Positions 53,937 to 63,738 are shown, counted from the first letter of the stretch. The stretch: DNA of 64,000 bases from JAKJGA01 sp029554345 (GCA_035395685.1 DAOPBR010000001.1:62001-126000); one strand, 5' to 3'. A program made the numbers and translations. Notes: generated by a model not told the origin, from the sequence alone.

Positions 53937-55199
53937 TTATCTTAAAAAATCCATTAGCGTTGATTTTATTGATTTTGCTCCGACAGCAAGCGCATACTGA
54001 TGAACAGATTCAAGCCATTTAAAATTCATTATCGTCTCAGCATAATCAATGCCTTCAGTTTTAGAAAGCATTTCGGTAATATTGGCTTTTGCAAATTCAC
54101 TTCTTTTAGCAAGTTCGTCAATTCTTCTTGATTTGGCGCCGATTTCTGCAAGATTTTTCAAGACATTCTCAAGACCCATGTCAAGAAGACCGATATCACG
54201 TCCGCCGACGAGCTCCTGATCTCCTGCAACAAGATCCTCGCGAAGTCTGATAACCATTTCAAAAAGACTCATTCCGTCAACTGTTACGGTCGGATCGTAG
54301 TTATTGGGCGGACTTGGAAACTGCGGATTGATAAGACCCAAATCTTTAAGAACTCTTCCGCTTCCTGAATCTTCAAGCCATGTCTGATGAGGAGTCGTTG
54401 TTTCAATTATCAGATTATTACGTCCGCCCTTGCTTGCTTTTACGGCAAGTCCGGCATTATTGATTTTATCAATTATTATATCAAGATTATCTCCCGCACT
54501 AATTTTAATCTCAACGCCGTCAATTTTAATCGCTTGGTCCGTGTCAGACGAATAAGTTGTCGCATCCTTATTTGAAGTTAGAACTTGATTAGTCGCCCAG
54601 AAAACCTGATTACCAGGTATTCCTATATCAACATATTCTCCCTTTGAGACTTCTCTTGTCAGCCGACCGATATCACCCCTGTATTCAACACCGGTCATGG
54701 CATCACCCTGGTTTCCGGCAGTTAAAGTCTGATAAATTGAAAGAAAAGGATTAGGATTTTTATCATCGCCGGTCATATATCCGCCGAACAGTGATCTTCC
54801 TGCTCCGTCTTTGGCATTAGCAACAGCAACAAGCTCCTCAAGAAGCTGATTTATTTCAGTAGCCATAGCTTCCTTTAATTCGAAGTTTGTATAAATACCG
54901 TTTGCACCCTGAACGGCAAGAACTCTAAGCCGCTGAAAAATTCTTGTTACAGACTGAAGTGTAGAATCAGCCTGATTAAGATATGATTTGCTCTCATCAA
55001 TATTTTTAATGAACTGATTTACTTCTGTAAGATTAGTTCTGTACAGCATCTGATTTGTTGCATTGATCGGATTATCCCGCGGAACACGGACATTCTTCCC
55101 CGTAGCGAGTGAATTGTTTATTTTATCCATTTCATACTGATGACGTTTAAGATTAAAAGTCATGTTCTGATTTATCATCTGATTTGTAATTCTATTCAT
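53937..55199 (-). CDS. flgL: Flagellar hook-associated protein 3 FlgL
   Basis: 420 residues. N-terminal flagellin-like helix 'RITNQMINQNMTFNLKRHQYEMDKINNSLATGK' and C-terminal 'MNFKWLESVHQYALAVGAKSIKSTLMDFL' match FlgL; the central part (about 180-300) is a variable domain. It joins the hook to the filament with FlgK. It starts 2 bases after flgK. Confidence 0.95.
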   Translation of the reverse strand: MNRITNQMINQNMTFNLKRHQYEMDKINNSLATGKNVRVPRDNPINATNQMLYRTNLTEVNQFIKNIDESKSYLNQADSTLQSVTRIFQRLRVLAVQGANGIYTNFELKEAMATEINQLLEELVAVANAKDGAGRSLFGGYMTGDDKNPNPFLSIYQTLTAGNQGDAMTGVEYRGDIGRLTREVSKGEYVDIGIPGNQVFWATNQVLTSNKDATTYSSDTDQAIKIDGVEIKISAGDNLDIIIDKINNAGLAVKASKGGRNNLIIETTTPHQTWLEDSGSGRVLKDLGLINPQFPSPPNNYDPTVTVDGMSLFEMVIRLREDLVAGDQELVGGRDIGLLDMGLENVLKNLAEIGAKSRRIDELAKRSEFAKANITEMLSKTEGIDYAETIMNFKWLESVHQYALAVGAKSIKSTLMDFLR

Positions 55200-55201
55200 A
55201 A

Positions 55202-57106
55202 TTACGCTCCAAGTCTGATAATTGTTTCGAGCATTTTATCAAATGTGCTGATCATTCTGGCATTTGCATTATATGCATGCTGAAACTGAACCATATTGCT
55301 CATTTCTTCATCAAGACTGACTCCGGAAACTGATTTTCTTAGATTATTCAGATTTGCCAGAAGAGTCTCCTGATTTTTGACCCTGTCGTCTGATTCAGAT
55401 CCCTGACTTCCTATTTTCGCAACTAATGAAATATAGAAATCGTTAAAAGTTGAATTTGAATCAACCATAGCCGATTTATGCCGCAAGTTGGCAATCCTAA
55501 GCGAATTGCTTCCGTCACCGATATTGTTGCCTTTATTAAAATCACCTGTTCCGCCGATATCTTTTCCCTGAGCCGCTGCGATTTTATCAATATCTTTCAA
55601 TATGTCCGAAGAGACAGACATATAAGCCGCGGGATTATACTGTGGTGTAATTGTCACATGCTCTCTATCCGGCAGAAGTTTGGCTATATCATTAATACGC
55701 CTGTAATCAAAGGATCCTGCTGCACCGGTTTGCTTCAGTATTCCGGCTAGACCTACGAAAAGCTGACCGGAATCTTCTATATGGCGTATCATAAAATTCT
55801 TTTTATCGCTGTCTTTCGCAGTCGTTGCCTTCAATGCAAGATGACTGTTATGATCTATATATGCGTTTACTCCGAAATGACCGTCATTAATTTTTTTCAT
55901 AACATCATAAATGCTGTCAGTTGCAGCATAACTGATTTGTATTTCACCTTCAATTTCATCATTAGCGACAAAAGTCAGAGTGCCCGTAATGCCTATGGCC
56001 GCGGAAGCATCAACTTTATTCGCTCCGGTTACTTTAAATACAGCGGATACATCATAAACTCCGTCATTATTGAGGTCATGATTTCCTTCAACATTGTCGC
56101 TGACCATAATCTCTTTGAAAAAATTAATGTTTGTTTCACCGTTTTTTCCGAATCCGTCACGATGAATTTCATTCGTCAGATCCATTATGTTTACAGCAAG
56201 TGAGTTAACGCTGTTTATATTATCTCTTAGAATTTTATCTCTGACTTCAACCAATCCCGCAAGTTCACCATGCGTTATTTTAACAGGTGCTTCGCTTTTT
56301 GCCCATCTGACTCCGAAAAATCCTTTATTTTCAGGATTTAGATATGCTTCAAGTTTATGAAGAACTTCACCCTGAACAAGATTTTCTGAACCGATATAAA
56401 CAATCGTTTCATCCTTATCGCTTCTTCCGACAGAAATATTTACAATAGTTGAAAGCTTTTCAATAAGCGCATCACGTTTATCTCGAAGATCATTGGGATT
56501 ATCTCCAACTGCTTCGGATTTCATAATACGCTCGTTCAAATCTCTTATACTCGCAGCATAATTATTGATTTCTTCAACTTTCGCAGCGACTTGGCGGTTT
56601 GCATCCTGCTGAAGTTCATCGAGCTGACGGTATACATGCTGAATCTCATTTGAAAAGGCATTTGCTTTTTCCTTAACAACCTCCCTGGTCGCGCGCGTCT
56701 CAGGATATTTTGAAAGTTCCTGCCATGATTCCCAGAAAGCATCCATCTTGCTTCTTATTGACTGGTCGGAAGGTTCGTTATAGACCTGTTCTATCTGATA
56801 AATAAAATCGTTTTTTGAATTCCAATAACCCATCGCATTCTTTTCAGAAACAATTCTATCGTCAATAAAGCTGTTTCTTACACGCTCAATCTGCGCCACA
56901 ACAGAACCCTGACCAAGCTGACCTGCAGTTTCTGCCCTGCTTAAACTTGGAACATAAATCGGATCCATTGAAGTTATCGATACACGCTGACGGGTATATT
57001 CTTCATTTTCTGCATTAGAAATATTATGCCCCGTAACATGAAGAGCCTGCTGGTGCGACATCAGTCCCCGCCGTGATATTTCAAGTCCCATAAAAGTCGA
57101 GTTCAT
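55202..57106 (-). CDS. flgK: Flagellar hook-associated protein 1 FlgK
   Basis: 634 residues. N-terminal 'LEISRRGLMSHQQALHVTGHNISNAENEEYTRQRV' and C-terminal 'SGVSLDEEMSNMVQFQHAYNANARMISTFDKMLETIIRL' are diagnostic. The centre (about 280-480) is a long variable D2-D3 region. It is the first cap-proximal junction protein. It begins 8 bases after flgN. Confidence 0.97.
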   Translation of the reverse strand: MNSTFMGLEISRRGLMSHQQALHVTGHNISNAENEEYTRQRVSITSMDPIYVPSLSRAETAGQLGQGSVVAQIERVRNSFIDDRIVSEKNAMGYWNSKNDFIYQIEQVYNEPSDQSIRSKMDAFWESWQELSKYPETRATREVVKEKANAFSNEIQHVYRQLDELQQDANRQVAAKVEEINNYAASIRDLNERIMKSEAVGDNPNDLRDKRDALIEKLSTIVNISVGRSDKDETIVYIGSENLVQGEVLHKLEAYLNPENKGFFGVRWAKSEAPVKITHGELAGLVEVRDKILRDNINSVNSLAVNIMDLTNEIHRDGFGKNGETNINFFKEIMVSDNVEGNHDLNNDGVYDVSAVFKVTGANKVDASAAIGITGTLTFVANDEIEGEIQISYAATDSIYDVMKKINDGHFGVNAYIDHNSHLALKATTAKDSDKKNFMIRHIEDSGQLFVGLAGILKQTGAAGSFDYRRINDIAKLLPDREHVTITPQYNPAAYMSVSSDILKDIDKIAAAQGKDIGGTGDFNKGNNIGDGSNSLRIANLRHKSAMVDSNSTFNDFYISLVAKIGSQGSESDDRVKNQETLLANLNNLRKSVSGVSLDEEMSNMVQFQHAYNANARMISTFDKMLETIIRLGA

Positions 57107-57114
57107 ATTGCCCC

Positions 57115-57612
57115 CTAAACTGTTCTGTTAATTAAAACAGAATTCTTTTTTACTCTTGATTCTCTTCCGGCAGAATAAGCGCTTTTATCATCAAGCGAAT
57201 CTTTTATTCCCTCGACAATTAGTGAATAAAAGTTCATGTTATCTCTGATCATTCTGGCGTTAGTTTCTAAAATTCTCTGAAGTTCGTTTGTTATTTTCTT
57301 TAATCGTTCGGCACAAAGGATCATTTCTTTTCCTGAATCATCATCAGCATATTGAGATATATCACGCAATGAAGGATTGGCTTTATTAATATAGAATTTA
57401 CCTGTTATTTTACGAACACAGCTTAAGCGGCTTGACTCAATAAGTTCAATTTGACCAATAACTTTGTCCTGATCAGAAACAATTCCCTCAAGCTCCGTAA
57501 CAAGATTTCCGGAAATGCAGTCAGTTTTTTTTCTTTCTAATCCGAGAAACTCTTCATAAAGCTCGGTCTGTCTGTCAATAATCGATATAATTTCACGAAA
57601 TAAATTACTCAT
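57115..57612 (-). CDS. flgN: FlgN-like flagellar chaperone
   Basis: 165 residues, all helical ('ISIIDRQTELYEEFLGLERKKTDCI', 'GKEMILCAERLKKITNELQRILETNARMIRDNMNF'). Position directly before flgK and flgL and the helix pattern match FlgN, the export chaperone for both. Sequence identity to known FlgN looks low, as is usual for the family. First gene of the operon flgN-flgK-flgL-fliW-csrA. Confidence 0.82.
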   Translation of the reverse strand: MSNLFREIISIIDRQTELYEEFLGLERKKTDCISGNLVTELEGIVSDQDKVIGQIELIESSRLSCVRKITGKFYINKANPSLRDISQYADDDSGKEMILCAERLKKITNELQRILETNARMIRDNMNFYSLIVEGIKDSLDDKSAYSAGRESRVKKNSVLINRTV

Positions 57613-57841
57613 CTTCTACCTTCCGAAATTCACCTTATTATCAATCTCGGACGATTTTTGAAATACAATTAGGCATTTTTAATCATAATTTAAAAAAACT
57701 TACTTAACTTCCTTATTATATCTTGGTAAACAATAACCTAATTCATAAGAAATAATGGGGTTTAGGGTTGATTTTCATGTTTTAACTGCTCTAAACTTTT
57801 AAAATTCTTGAAAAAAAAACATTCTAAATCAGGCTTATCCG

Positions 57842-58363
57842 ATGATTACTCAAAGACAACTTCCTCCGGTTTCACTAAAAAGTAAAATTAGAGGTATCAT
57901 ATTTATTATTTTAATTATTGGCTTAAGCATACTTGCAAGCCACATTTTCGTTCCGAAGATGATCGCTTTTACGGTCATGAATGACCGTCTATCTGCAATT
58001 ACACCAGATAACTTTATTATCATAAAAAACAAGCTGATTCTACTTCCAGACTTCATTGAGCGTCATAACATTGATAAGGCTGAAGCTTTAAAATCGATTG
58101 AAGGATTAACCTCTTCAAAAGTAAAAACCGCCGCAGAAAAAGCCTTTCCTGAAAAAGATGATTCAGAAAAGTTTATAAAAACATTTCTCAATTCAGCAGA
58201 ATTGAGTCCTTTCTGCAAAGAAACAGTTTACGAAGAAGCTAGTCATGAAATTTCGAGGGAGGATATGAAAACCATAATTTCCATATACAATACATATAAA
58301 AATTCATTAATAATGTATCTTCCGGCTCTAAAAATAATCATAAAAGACATCAATAAATATTGA
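57842..58363 (+). CDS. Membrane-anchored protein, unknown function
   Basis: 173 residues. One hydrophobic helix (about 18-40, 'IIFIILIIGLSILASHIFV') near the N terminus anchors a soluble, helical, lysine-rich part ('KIIIKDINKY' end). No motif recognised. The ribosome site is weak (AGG only). It stands alone between flgN and the gene at 58418. Confidence 0.5.
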   Translation: MITQRQLPPVSLKSKIRGIIFIILIIGLSILASHIFVPKMIAFTVMNDRLSAITPDNFIIIKNKLILLPDFIERHNIDKAEALKSIEGLTSSKVKTAAEKAFPEKDDSEKFIKTFLNSAELSPFCKETVYEEASHEISREDMKTIISIYNTYKNSLIMYLPALKIIIKDINKY

Positions 58364-58371
58364 CTCTTTAC

Positions 58372-58399
58372 TTGATTTTTTTCAATAATTATTGATAAT
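58372..58399 (+). promoter_or_regulatory. Possible sigma-70 promoter for the gene at 58418
   Basis: TTGATT (58372-58377), 16-base spacer, GATAAT (58394-58399). The predicted start lies just before the CGGAGG ribosome site. Confidence 0.45.
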
Positions 58400-58417
58400 A
58401 AACAAAACGGAGGAAAT

Positions 58418-59047
58418 ATGAAGACAATTATGTACATCATGTTGGCGCTTCTTTTATGTTCATATGCTTCAGCAAAGGACATAACAGCAACAACTGAAGA
58501 CGGTAAAAAGATAATTCTTTCAGAGAATGGAACATGGAAATACGATAAAAAAAACGAAGATAAGAAAAATGATCAATTAATAACACAGCAGTTTACAACA
58601 CCTGCAGATTCAACATCTGTTTATAATGCTAAACGCGGAAATTTTATTGTTAAATATAATCCTTCCAAATGGGAAATTTTATCAACATCATTAAATCAAA
58701 TGGCAGAGGCTTCTTTCCAGCATTCTTCCGGTGACGCATATGCAATGATAATAACCGAAAGAATAAGAATACCTATGGAAAATTTTGATTCTATAGTGGT
58801 TGATAATGCGCAAAAAGTTGCAACGAATGTTGAAATAACTAATTCGGAAGTTCGTCTGGTAAACGGAAAGCAGGTAAAATTTATTGAACTCTCTGGAGTT
58901 ATCCAGGGCATCAATTTCGTTTACAATTATTATGTTTATTCCGATTCAAAGGGTTCAACTCAAATTACTCTTTTTACAAGCAAGGAACTATATCCGGAAT
59001 ACAAACAGGACTTTACTGATTTTTTAAACGGTTTTAATGCTAAATAA
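58418..59047 (+). CDS. Exported protein with a DUF3157-like start
   Basis: 209 residues. Signal peptide 'MYIMLALLLCSYASA' (about 5-19). The first mature part 'ITATTEDGKKIILSENGTWKYD' matches the short repeat seen in DUF3157-type proteins. The C-terminal half ('SKWEILSTSLNQMAEASFQHSSGDAYAMII', 'QVKFIELSGVIQGINFVYNYYVYSD') resembles a PsbP/MOG1-like alpha-beta fold. Periplasmic; role unknown. Its stop lies inside the start of the ABC ATPase gene (11-base overlap). Confidence 0.65.
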   Translation: MKTIMYIMLALLLCSYASAKDITATTEDGKKIILSENGTWKYDKKNEDKKNDQLITQQFTTPADSTSVYNAKRGNFIVKYNPSKWEILSTSLNQMAEASFQHSSGDAYAMIITERIRIPMENFDSIVVDNAQKVATNVEITNSEVRLVNGKQVKFIELSGVIQGINFVYNYYVYSDSKGSTQITLFTSKELYPEYKQDFTDFLNGFNAK

Positions 59048-59816
59048 TAAAAATGACATAGTTCTAAAAAATATTTTTTTTTCATATTCAGACAAAAATG
59101 TTTTTGAATCATTGTCAGCAGTTTTCCCAAAAGGCAAACTTACATCCCTGATCGGTCCCAACGGATCAGGGAAAACAACATTGCTTAAAATTATATGCGG
59201 AATTCAAAGACCTCTAAAGGGTGAAGTCCTTATAGGAAATACTTGCATCGATACGCTTGAAGTAAAGGAAAAATCATCAATTATTTCTTCGGTATTTTCA
59301 TCTGATTTTTCGGCAAAACCGATAACAGTTGATGAGTTCGTTTTACTTAACCGCTTTCCATTAAAAAAAGGCTTTGCATTTTCAAATGATGATTATGAAT
59401 ATAAAGATATCGCTCTCAAAAAATGCCGAATTGAAAAATTATCCAAAAAACTTTTAAATCATTTATCAGCGGGAGAGCTTCAGCTTACACTGCTTGCCGG
59501 GTGTATCGCAAAAAATTCTGAAATTATAATTATGGATGAACCGGTATCTCATCTTGATATCAGTCATGCATATAACATATATTCAATTTTGAGAGAAGAA
59601 GCCGACAGAGGAAAAACTGTTATTGCTTCTGTTCACGACATAAATACCGCAATAAGATTTTCTGATATTATTACAGCAATGAAGGATTTCAGCATTTTTT
59701 TTTCAGGATCATCCGATAAATTTCTGAAAAGTGACATAGCTTCCAAATTATATAAAATTGATTTTAAAAAAGTCCGTAATTCCGGCTCTTCACTAAATTA
59801 TATTTTCCCTGCATAG
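59037..59816 (+). CDS. ABC transporter ATP-binding protein (FecE/BtuD-like), without partners
   Basis: 259 residues. Walker A 'GPNGSGKTTLLKIICG' (about 40-55), signature 'HLSAGELQLTLLAG', Walker B 'IIIMDEPVSHLDISH' and the H-loop 'IASVHDINTAIRFSD' are all present, so the ATPase should be functional. It resembles the iron-siderophore and cobalamin importer ATPases. No permease or binding protein is adjacent. Overlaps the exported protein by 11 bases and precedes mscS by 10. Confidence 0.85.
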   Translation: MLNNKNDIVLKNIFFSYSDKNVFESLSAVFPKGKLTSLIGPNGSGKTTLLKIICGIQRPLKGEVLIGNTCIDTLEVKEKSSIISSVFSSDFSAKPITVDEFVLLNRFPLKKGFAFSNDDYEYKDIALKKCRIEKLSKKLLNHLSAGELQLTLLAGCIAKNSEIIIMDEPVSHLDISHAYNIYSILREEADRGKTVIASVHDINTAIRFSDIITAMKDFSIFFSGSSDKFLKSDIASKLYKIDFKKVRNSGSSLNYIFPA

Positions 59817-59826
59817 GAGAACGTTT

Positions 59827-60873
59827 TTGGAAACATTTGAAACAATTAAAAACTTTCTGATTGAAGAAAATAAATTCTCAAAAGCTGTTGTTTTTTTTAC
59901 AGCCTCCGCTCTCATTTTCATTATACTTTCAGCAATAAAAAGCACTTTGAGGATGCGTCTCAAAAAGGCTGCTAAAAACAATAAAAAAATAAAACGAATT
60001 ACTTCTTTTATTGCTGAAACACACTACATGCTCGTCTTCGCGGTATCATTTGAAATCGCCTCTATGTTAATCACTTTATCAAAAACTGAAAAAATGATTA
60101 TCAACACCTTTGTTATCGCATCGATTTTCCTTGAATTGGCATCTATTGCAGGAAAAAGTCTTAATCTGATTTTCTCCAAAATACATCACGGACAAAAATA
60201 TAAATCCTCAGAAACTTTTTTTAATATTATTATTGTTCTTTCCAAGACAGCAATTTATTCAGCAGGATTAATAATAATTCTTTCAAATCTTGGTTTCAAA
60301 GTTTCAACACTTGTTACGAGTCTTGGAATAACCAGTATTGCTTTTGCATTTGCTTTTCAAAATATTCTTTCTGATTTATTTTCTTCCTTTACTATATATG
60401 TTGATAAACCTTTCGTGCAAAATGATTTTATAAGATTCGATGACGTCGCAGGTACAATAATTAAAATAGGTATAAGAAGCACAAGAATATTGAGCTTAAA
60501 CGGTGAAGAAATTATTCTCTCAAATAATCAGCTGACAAATAAGACCGTAAGAAATTATACAAAAATGAAAAAAAGAAGAGTACTCCTCTCACATTCAGTC
60601 TGTTACGATACTGAAATCAGCAAGCTTGAAAAAATTCCGATAGAAATTAAAAAAATAATCGAGTCTCATAAAGACACAGAATACTCACGTTCAAATTTAA
60701 AAGAATTATCAGATTATTCAATTATCTTTGAAACAGAATATTTTATTTCTTCTCCGGATTACGCATACTTTATGGAGATAAATGAACAAATAAATTTAGA
60801 AATTATGAAATATTTCAAATCCAAAAAAATAGAGTTTGCATATCCGACGCAAAATATAAATATCAGAAAATAG
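59827..60873 (+). CDS. MscS-family mechanosensitive channel
   Basis: 348 residues, TTG start with AGGAG upstream. Four or so membrane helices (about 18-38, 61-80, 88-110, 132-160), then the pore-lining helix and MscS core 'LGITSIAFAFAFQNILSDLFSSFTIYVDKPF', followed by a beta domain ('GTIIKIGIRSTRILSLNGEEIILSNNQL'). It should release solutes on hypo-osmotic shock. It ends exactly at the end of the convergent sigma-factor gene. Confidence 0.88.
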   Translation: METFETIKNFLIEENKFSKAVVFFTASALIFIILSAIKSTLRMRLKKAAKNNKKIKRITSFIAETHYMLVFAVSFEIASMLITLSKTEKMIINTFVIASIFLELASIAGKSLNLIFSKIHHGQKYKSSETFFNIIIVLSKTAIYSAGLIIILSNLGFKVSTLVTSLGITSIAFAFAFQNILSDLFSSFTIYVDKPFVQNDFIRFDDVAGTIIKIGIRSTRILSLNGEEIILSNNQLTNKTVRNYTKMKKRRVLLSHSVCYDTEISKLEKIPIEIKKIIESHKDTEYSRSNLKELSDYSIIFETEYFISSPDYAYFMEINEQINLEIMKYFKSKKIEFAYPTQNINIRK

Positions 60874-61395
60874 TCATTTCACCATGTCTTCATATTCTGA
60901 AAGTTTTGTTCTCATTATTTCATTTATTTCATTAAGAACTTTTCTGCGGAAACGATAATATTTTTGCGTGTATTTGGTATTTTTTTCTTTTACTATACAC
61001 GAAAGATAGGCTTTTCTTTTTGATTGATTAAATGTTGATAGCGTAGAGTAGAATGTAGAAATTATTTCTTCACGGATAATCATATTCTCAAGATTAAAGT
61101 CATTCAGCTTCTCCATCTCCATGTATTCAATATTCTCTATCGGTTCAGAAATAATACTCGGTTTTCTCTGACGGTAGAAATCAATCAGTTTATTTTTTGC
61201 GCACACAAATAAATATCTTTTAGAAATCGATGATTCCGGAGGCAATTCTTTCTTCTTTGCGAAAAGATTTAAAAATATTTCCTGAGCAATTTCTTCAGCT
61301 GTTTGTGAATTATGAATTTTCTTGCAGATGAATCCGACAATATCGCTGAAGTAATTTCGATAAAGCAGATCAAAACGTTTTTCATAGCTTTTCAA
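60874..61395 (-). CDS. ECF-like sigma factor
   Basis: 173 residues. Region 2 is clear: 'FDLLYRNYFSDIVGFICKKIHNSQTAEEIAQEIFLNLF' (about 7-45), with 'RYLFVCAKNKLIDFYRQRKP' following. Region 4 is diverged ('STFNQSKRKAYLSCIVKEKNTKYTQKYYRFRRKVLNEINEIMR'), without the usual helix-turn-helix spacing. No anti-sigma gene is adjacent, so control is unclear. Convergent with mscS, sharing no bases. Confidence 0.8.
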   Translation of the reverse strand: MKSYEKRFDLLYRNYFSDIVGFICKKIHNSQTAEEIAQEIFLNLFAKKKELPPESSISKRYLFVCAKNKLIDFYRQRKPSIISEPIENIEYMEMEKLNDFNLENMIIREEIISTFYSTLSTFNQSKRKAYLSCIVKEKNTKYTQKYYRFRRKVLNEINEIMRTKLSEYEDMVK

Positions 61396-61611
61396 TTTAG
61401 TTGTCCCCTTTCAATACAATTTATAATATTATATACGGAAAATAAATGGGTATTTATCATCGTTTTATTAAGTTTTTTCATTTTTTTTTTAAATATGGCT
61501 TTACATCACTCATATTTTTACATCTATGAAATACTTTTTAATTTTACTAATTACAAATCAAGATTGGAAGCAAATAGAAGGGCTTATATTTAAAATTATA
61601 GATAGAAGAAA

Positions 61612-61650
61612 TATAATAAAACACCGCCTGTAAGGCGGTGTTTTATTATA
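61612..61650. terminator. Terminator after fusA
   Basis: A 17-bp stem (61612-61628 with 61634-61650) around TGTAA, GC-rich at the tip (ACACCGCC/GGCGGTGT) with A and T runs at the base. Directly adjoins the fusA stop on the minus strand. Confidence 0.88.
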
Positions 61651-63738
61651 TCAATCGGCTTTGTTGCCTTTTGCACGTTTTTCAGCAGCAGCTTTAACTA
61701 CTTTTTCCTGAACGTCTTTTGGAACCTGCTCGTAAGCATGAAATTCCATTGAATAGTTCGCTCTTCCGCTTGAAAGTGATCTGAGAGTAGTTGCATAACC
61801 GAACATTTCAACAAGAGGTGCTTTCGCATCAACTTTCTGAGAACCTTTTCTGAATCTTCTCATGTCGCCGATCTTGCCTCTTCTTCTGTTTAGGTCTCCG
61901 ATTACATCACCGATATAATCATCCGGTGTATTTACTTCAACTTTCATTACCGGCTCAAGAAGAATCGGATCAGCTTTTAGAAAAGCCTGTTTAAAACACA
62001 TTGAAGCACAAAGTCTGAACGCCATATCCGATGAATCGACTGCATGGAAACTACCGTCTATCAGAATAGCTTTAACGTCAAGAACCTGGAAGCCCGCAAG
62101 AATACCTTCATCCATAGTTGCTTCAAGACCTTTTCTAACTGAAGGAATATATTCCTGAGGAATTGCTCCTCCCTTAATCATATCAACAAACTCGAAACCC
62201 TTACCCGGATTAGGCTCAAAACGGATGGTACAGTTTGCGAACATACCTTTACCACCGGTCTGCTTAGCAAATTTATAAGAATTTTCAACAGGAGTCTTCA
62301 TTGTTTCTCTGAATGCTACAGCCGGTTCTCCGACATCAACTATCAGACCATACTCTTCTTTCAGACGGTCAACCATGATCTCAAGGTGAAGCTCTCCCAT
62401 ACCCGCGATAACCGTTTCATTTGATTCTTCATCAACACGAGTCTTAAATGAAGGGTCTTCAGTTGAAAGTCTGTTAAGAGCAAAACCAAGCTTCTCTTCA
62501 TCTTTCTTACTCTGCGGAGTAATCTTCATTTCAATAACCGCAGGCGGAATATGAATTTTTTCAAGAATTACAGGATTATCCTGATCACAAAGAGTATCGC
62601 CTGTTTTAGTGTCTTTCATACCGATAAGTGCAACGATTTCGCCGGCACCTGCAGATGTAAGTTCTTCTCTGTCTTTCGCATGAATTCTAAGAATTCGTCC
62701 TATTCTCTCTTTCTTTCCTTTTGTTGAATTAAGTACAGTTATACCGCTTTCAAGTTTTCCGGAATAAATTCGAATAAATGTCTGCTGACCAACATAAGGG
62801 TCATTTATAAGCTTGAACGCAAGCGCACAAAAAGGATCGGACTCAACAGGATGTCTTGTATGAGATTTTGAAGGATCATTAATATCCTGTCCGTGCACAG
62901 AACCAATATCAACAGGAGAAGGAAGATAATCAAGAACAGCATCAAGATATTCTTCTACACCTTTGTTTTTATATGAAGATGCGCAGAAAACGGGAGTAAT
63001 ATTCTGATTTATAGTAACAGTTCTCGCAGCTTTTTTAAGTTCATCATATCCGATTTCTTCTTCTGCAAGATACTTTTCCATGATTGCGTCATTGAAATCT
63101 GCAATTTTTTCGATCATGTTCTTTCTTGCAGCTTCGGCTTCAGCTTTCATGTCTTCAGGAATATCTTTTTCTTCTCTTTTCAATTCAGCCGGATAATAAA
63201 CAGCCTTCATTTTCATAAGGTCTATTACACCCTGAAAATTATCTTCAGCTCCGATTGGCAGCTGAAAAGGAACTGCATTGGCATCAAGATATTTATTCAG
63301 CTGGCCGACAACTTCCATAAAATCAGAACCGACACGGTCCATTTTATTGACAAGTGCTATTCTTGGAACTTTATAACGGTCAGCCTGATTCCAAACTGTT
63401 TCAGACTGAGGCTCAACACCGCCCACTGCACAGAAAAGACCTATAAGACCGTCAATTACGCGCATTGAACGCTCAACTTCAACGGTAAAGTCAACGTGAC
63501 CCGGAGTATCGATGATGTTAATCTGATGATCTTTCCACTTTGTTGTAATTGCTGCAGAAGCGATCGTAATACCTCTTTCCTGCTCCTGCTTCATGAAGTC
63601 GGTAGTTGCCGCTCCGTCATGAACTTCTCCGAGTTCTCTATTTACACCTGTGTAAAAAAGAATTCGCTCAGTAGTAGTTGTTTTTCCCGCGTCAATATGC
63701 GCGGCAATACCGATATTTCTAAGTTTCGAAAGCGGCAT
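61651..63738 (-). CDS. fusA: Translation elongation factor G
   Basis: 695 residues. G1 'AHIDAGKTTTTERIL', G2 region 'EQERGITIASAA', G3 'DTPGHVDFT' and G4 'NKMDRVG' are intact, and domains II-V follow to the end ('YVGQQTFIRIYSGKLESG', 'GAIPQEYIPSVRKGLEATM'). The stretch 'DPYVGQQTF' differs from the more usual 'DPFVGKLTF', which is a mark of the divergent EF-G types found in spirochaetes and some other groups. EF-G drives ribosome translocation; no str operon partners are adjacent. Confidence 0.96.
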   Translation of the reverse strand: MPLSKLRNIGIAAHIDAGKTTTTERILFYTGVNRELGEVHDGAATTDFMKQEQERGITIASAAITTKWKDHQINIIDTPGHVDFTVEVERSMRVIDGLIGLFCAVGGVEPQSETVWNQADRYKVPRIALVNKMDRVGSDFMEVVGQLNKYLDANAVPFQLPIGAEDNFQGVIDLMKMKAVYYPAELKREEKDIPEDMKAEAEAARKNMIEKIADFNDAIMEKYLAEEEIGYDELKKAARTVTINQNITPVFCASSYKNKGVEEYLDAVLDYLPSPVDIGSVHGQDINDPSKSHTRHPVESDPFCALAFKLINDPYVGQQTFIRIYSGKLESGITVLNSTKGKKERIGRILRIHAKDREELTSAGAGEIVALIGMKDTKTGDTLCDQDNPVILEKIHIPPAVIEMKITPQSKKDEEKLGFALNRLSTEDPSFKTRVDEESNETVIAGMGELHLEIMVDRLKEEYGLIVDVGEPAVAFRETMKTPVENSYKFAKQTGGKGMFANCTIRFEPNPGKGFEFVDMIKGGAIPQEYIPSVRKGLEATMDEGILAGFQVLDVKAILIDGSFHAVDSSDMAFRLCASMCFKQAFLKADPILLEPVMKVEVNTPDDYIGDVIGDLNRRRGKIGDMRRFRKGSQKVDAKAPLVEMFGYATTLRSLSSGRANYSMEFHAYEQVPKDVQEKVVKAAAEKRAKGNKAD

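Noticed and set aside
61396..61611. Plus-strand frame rich in Phe and Ile that looks like a small membrane protein
   Set aside because: It overlaps the sigma-factor start, has no ribosome site, and AT-rich intergenic DNA readily gives Phe/Ile-rich frames.
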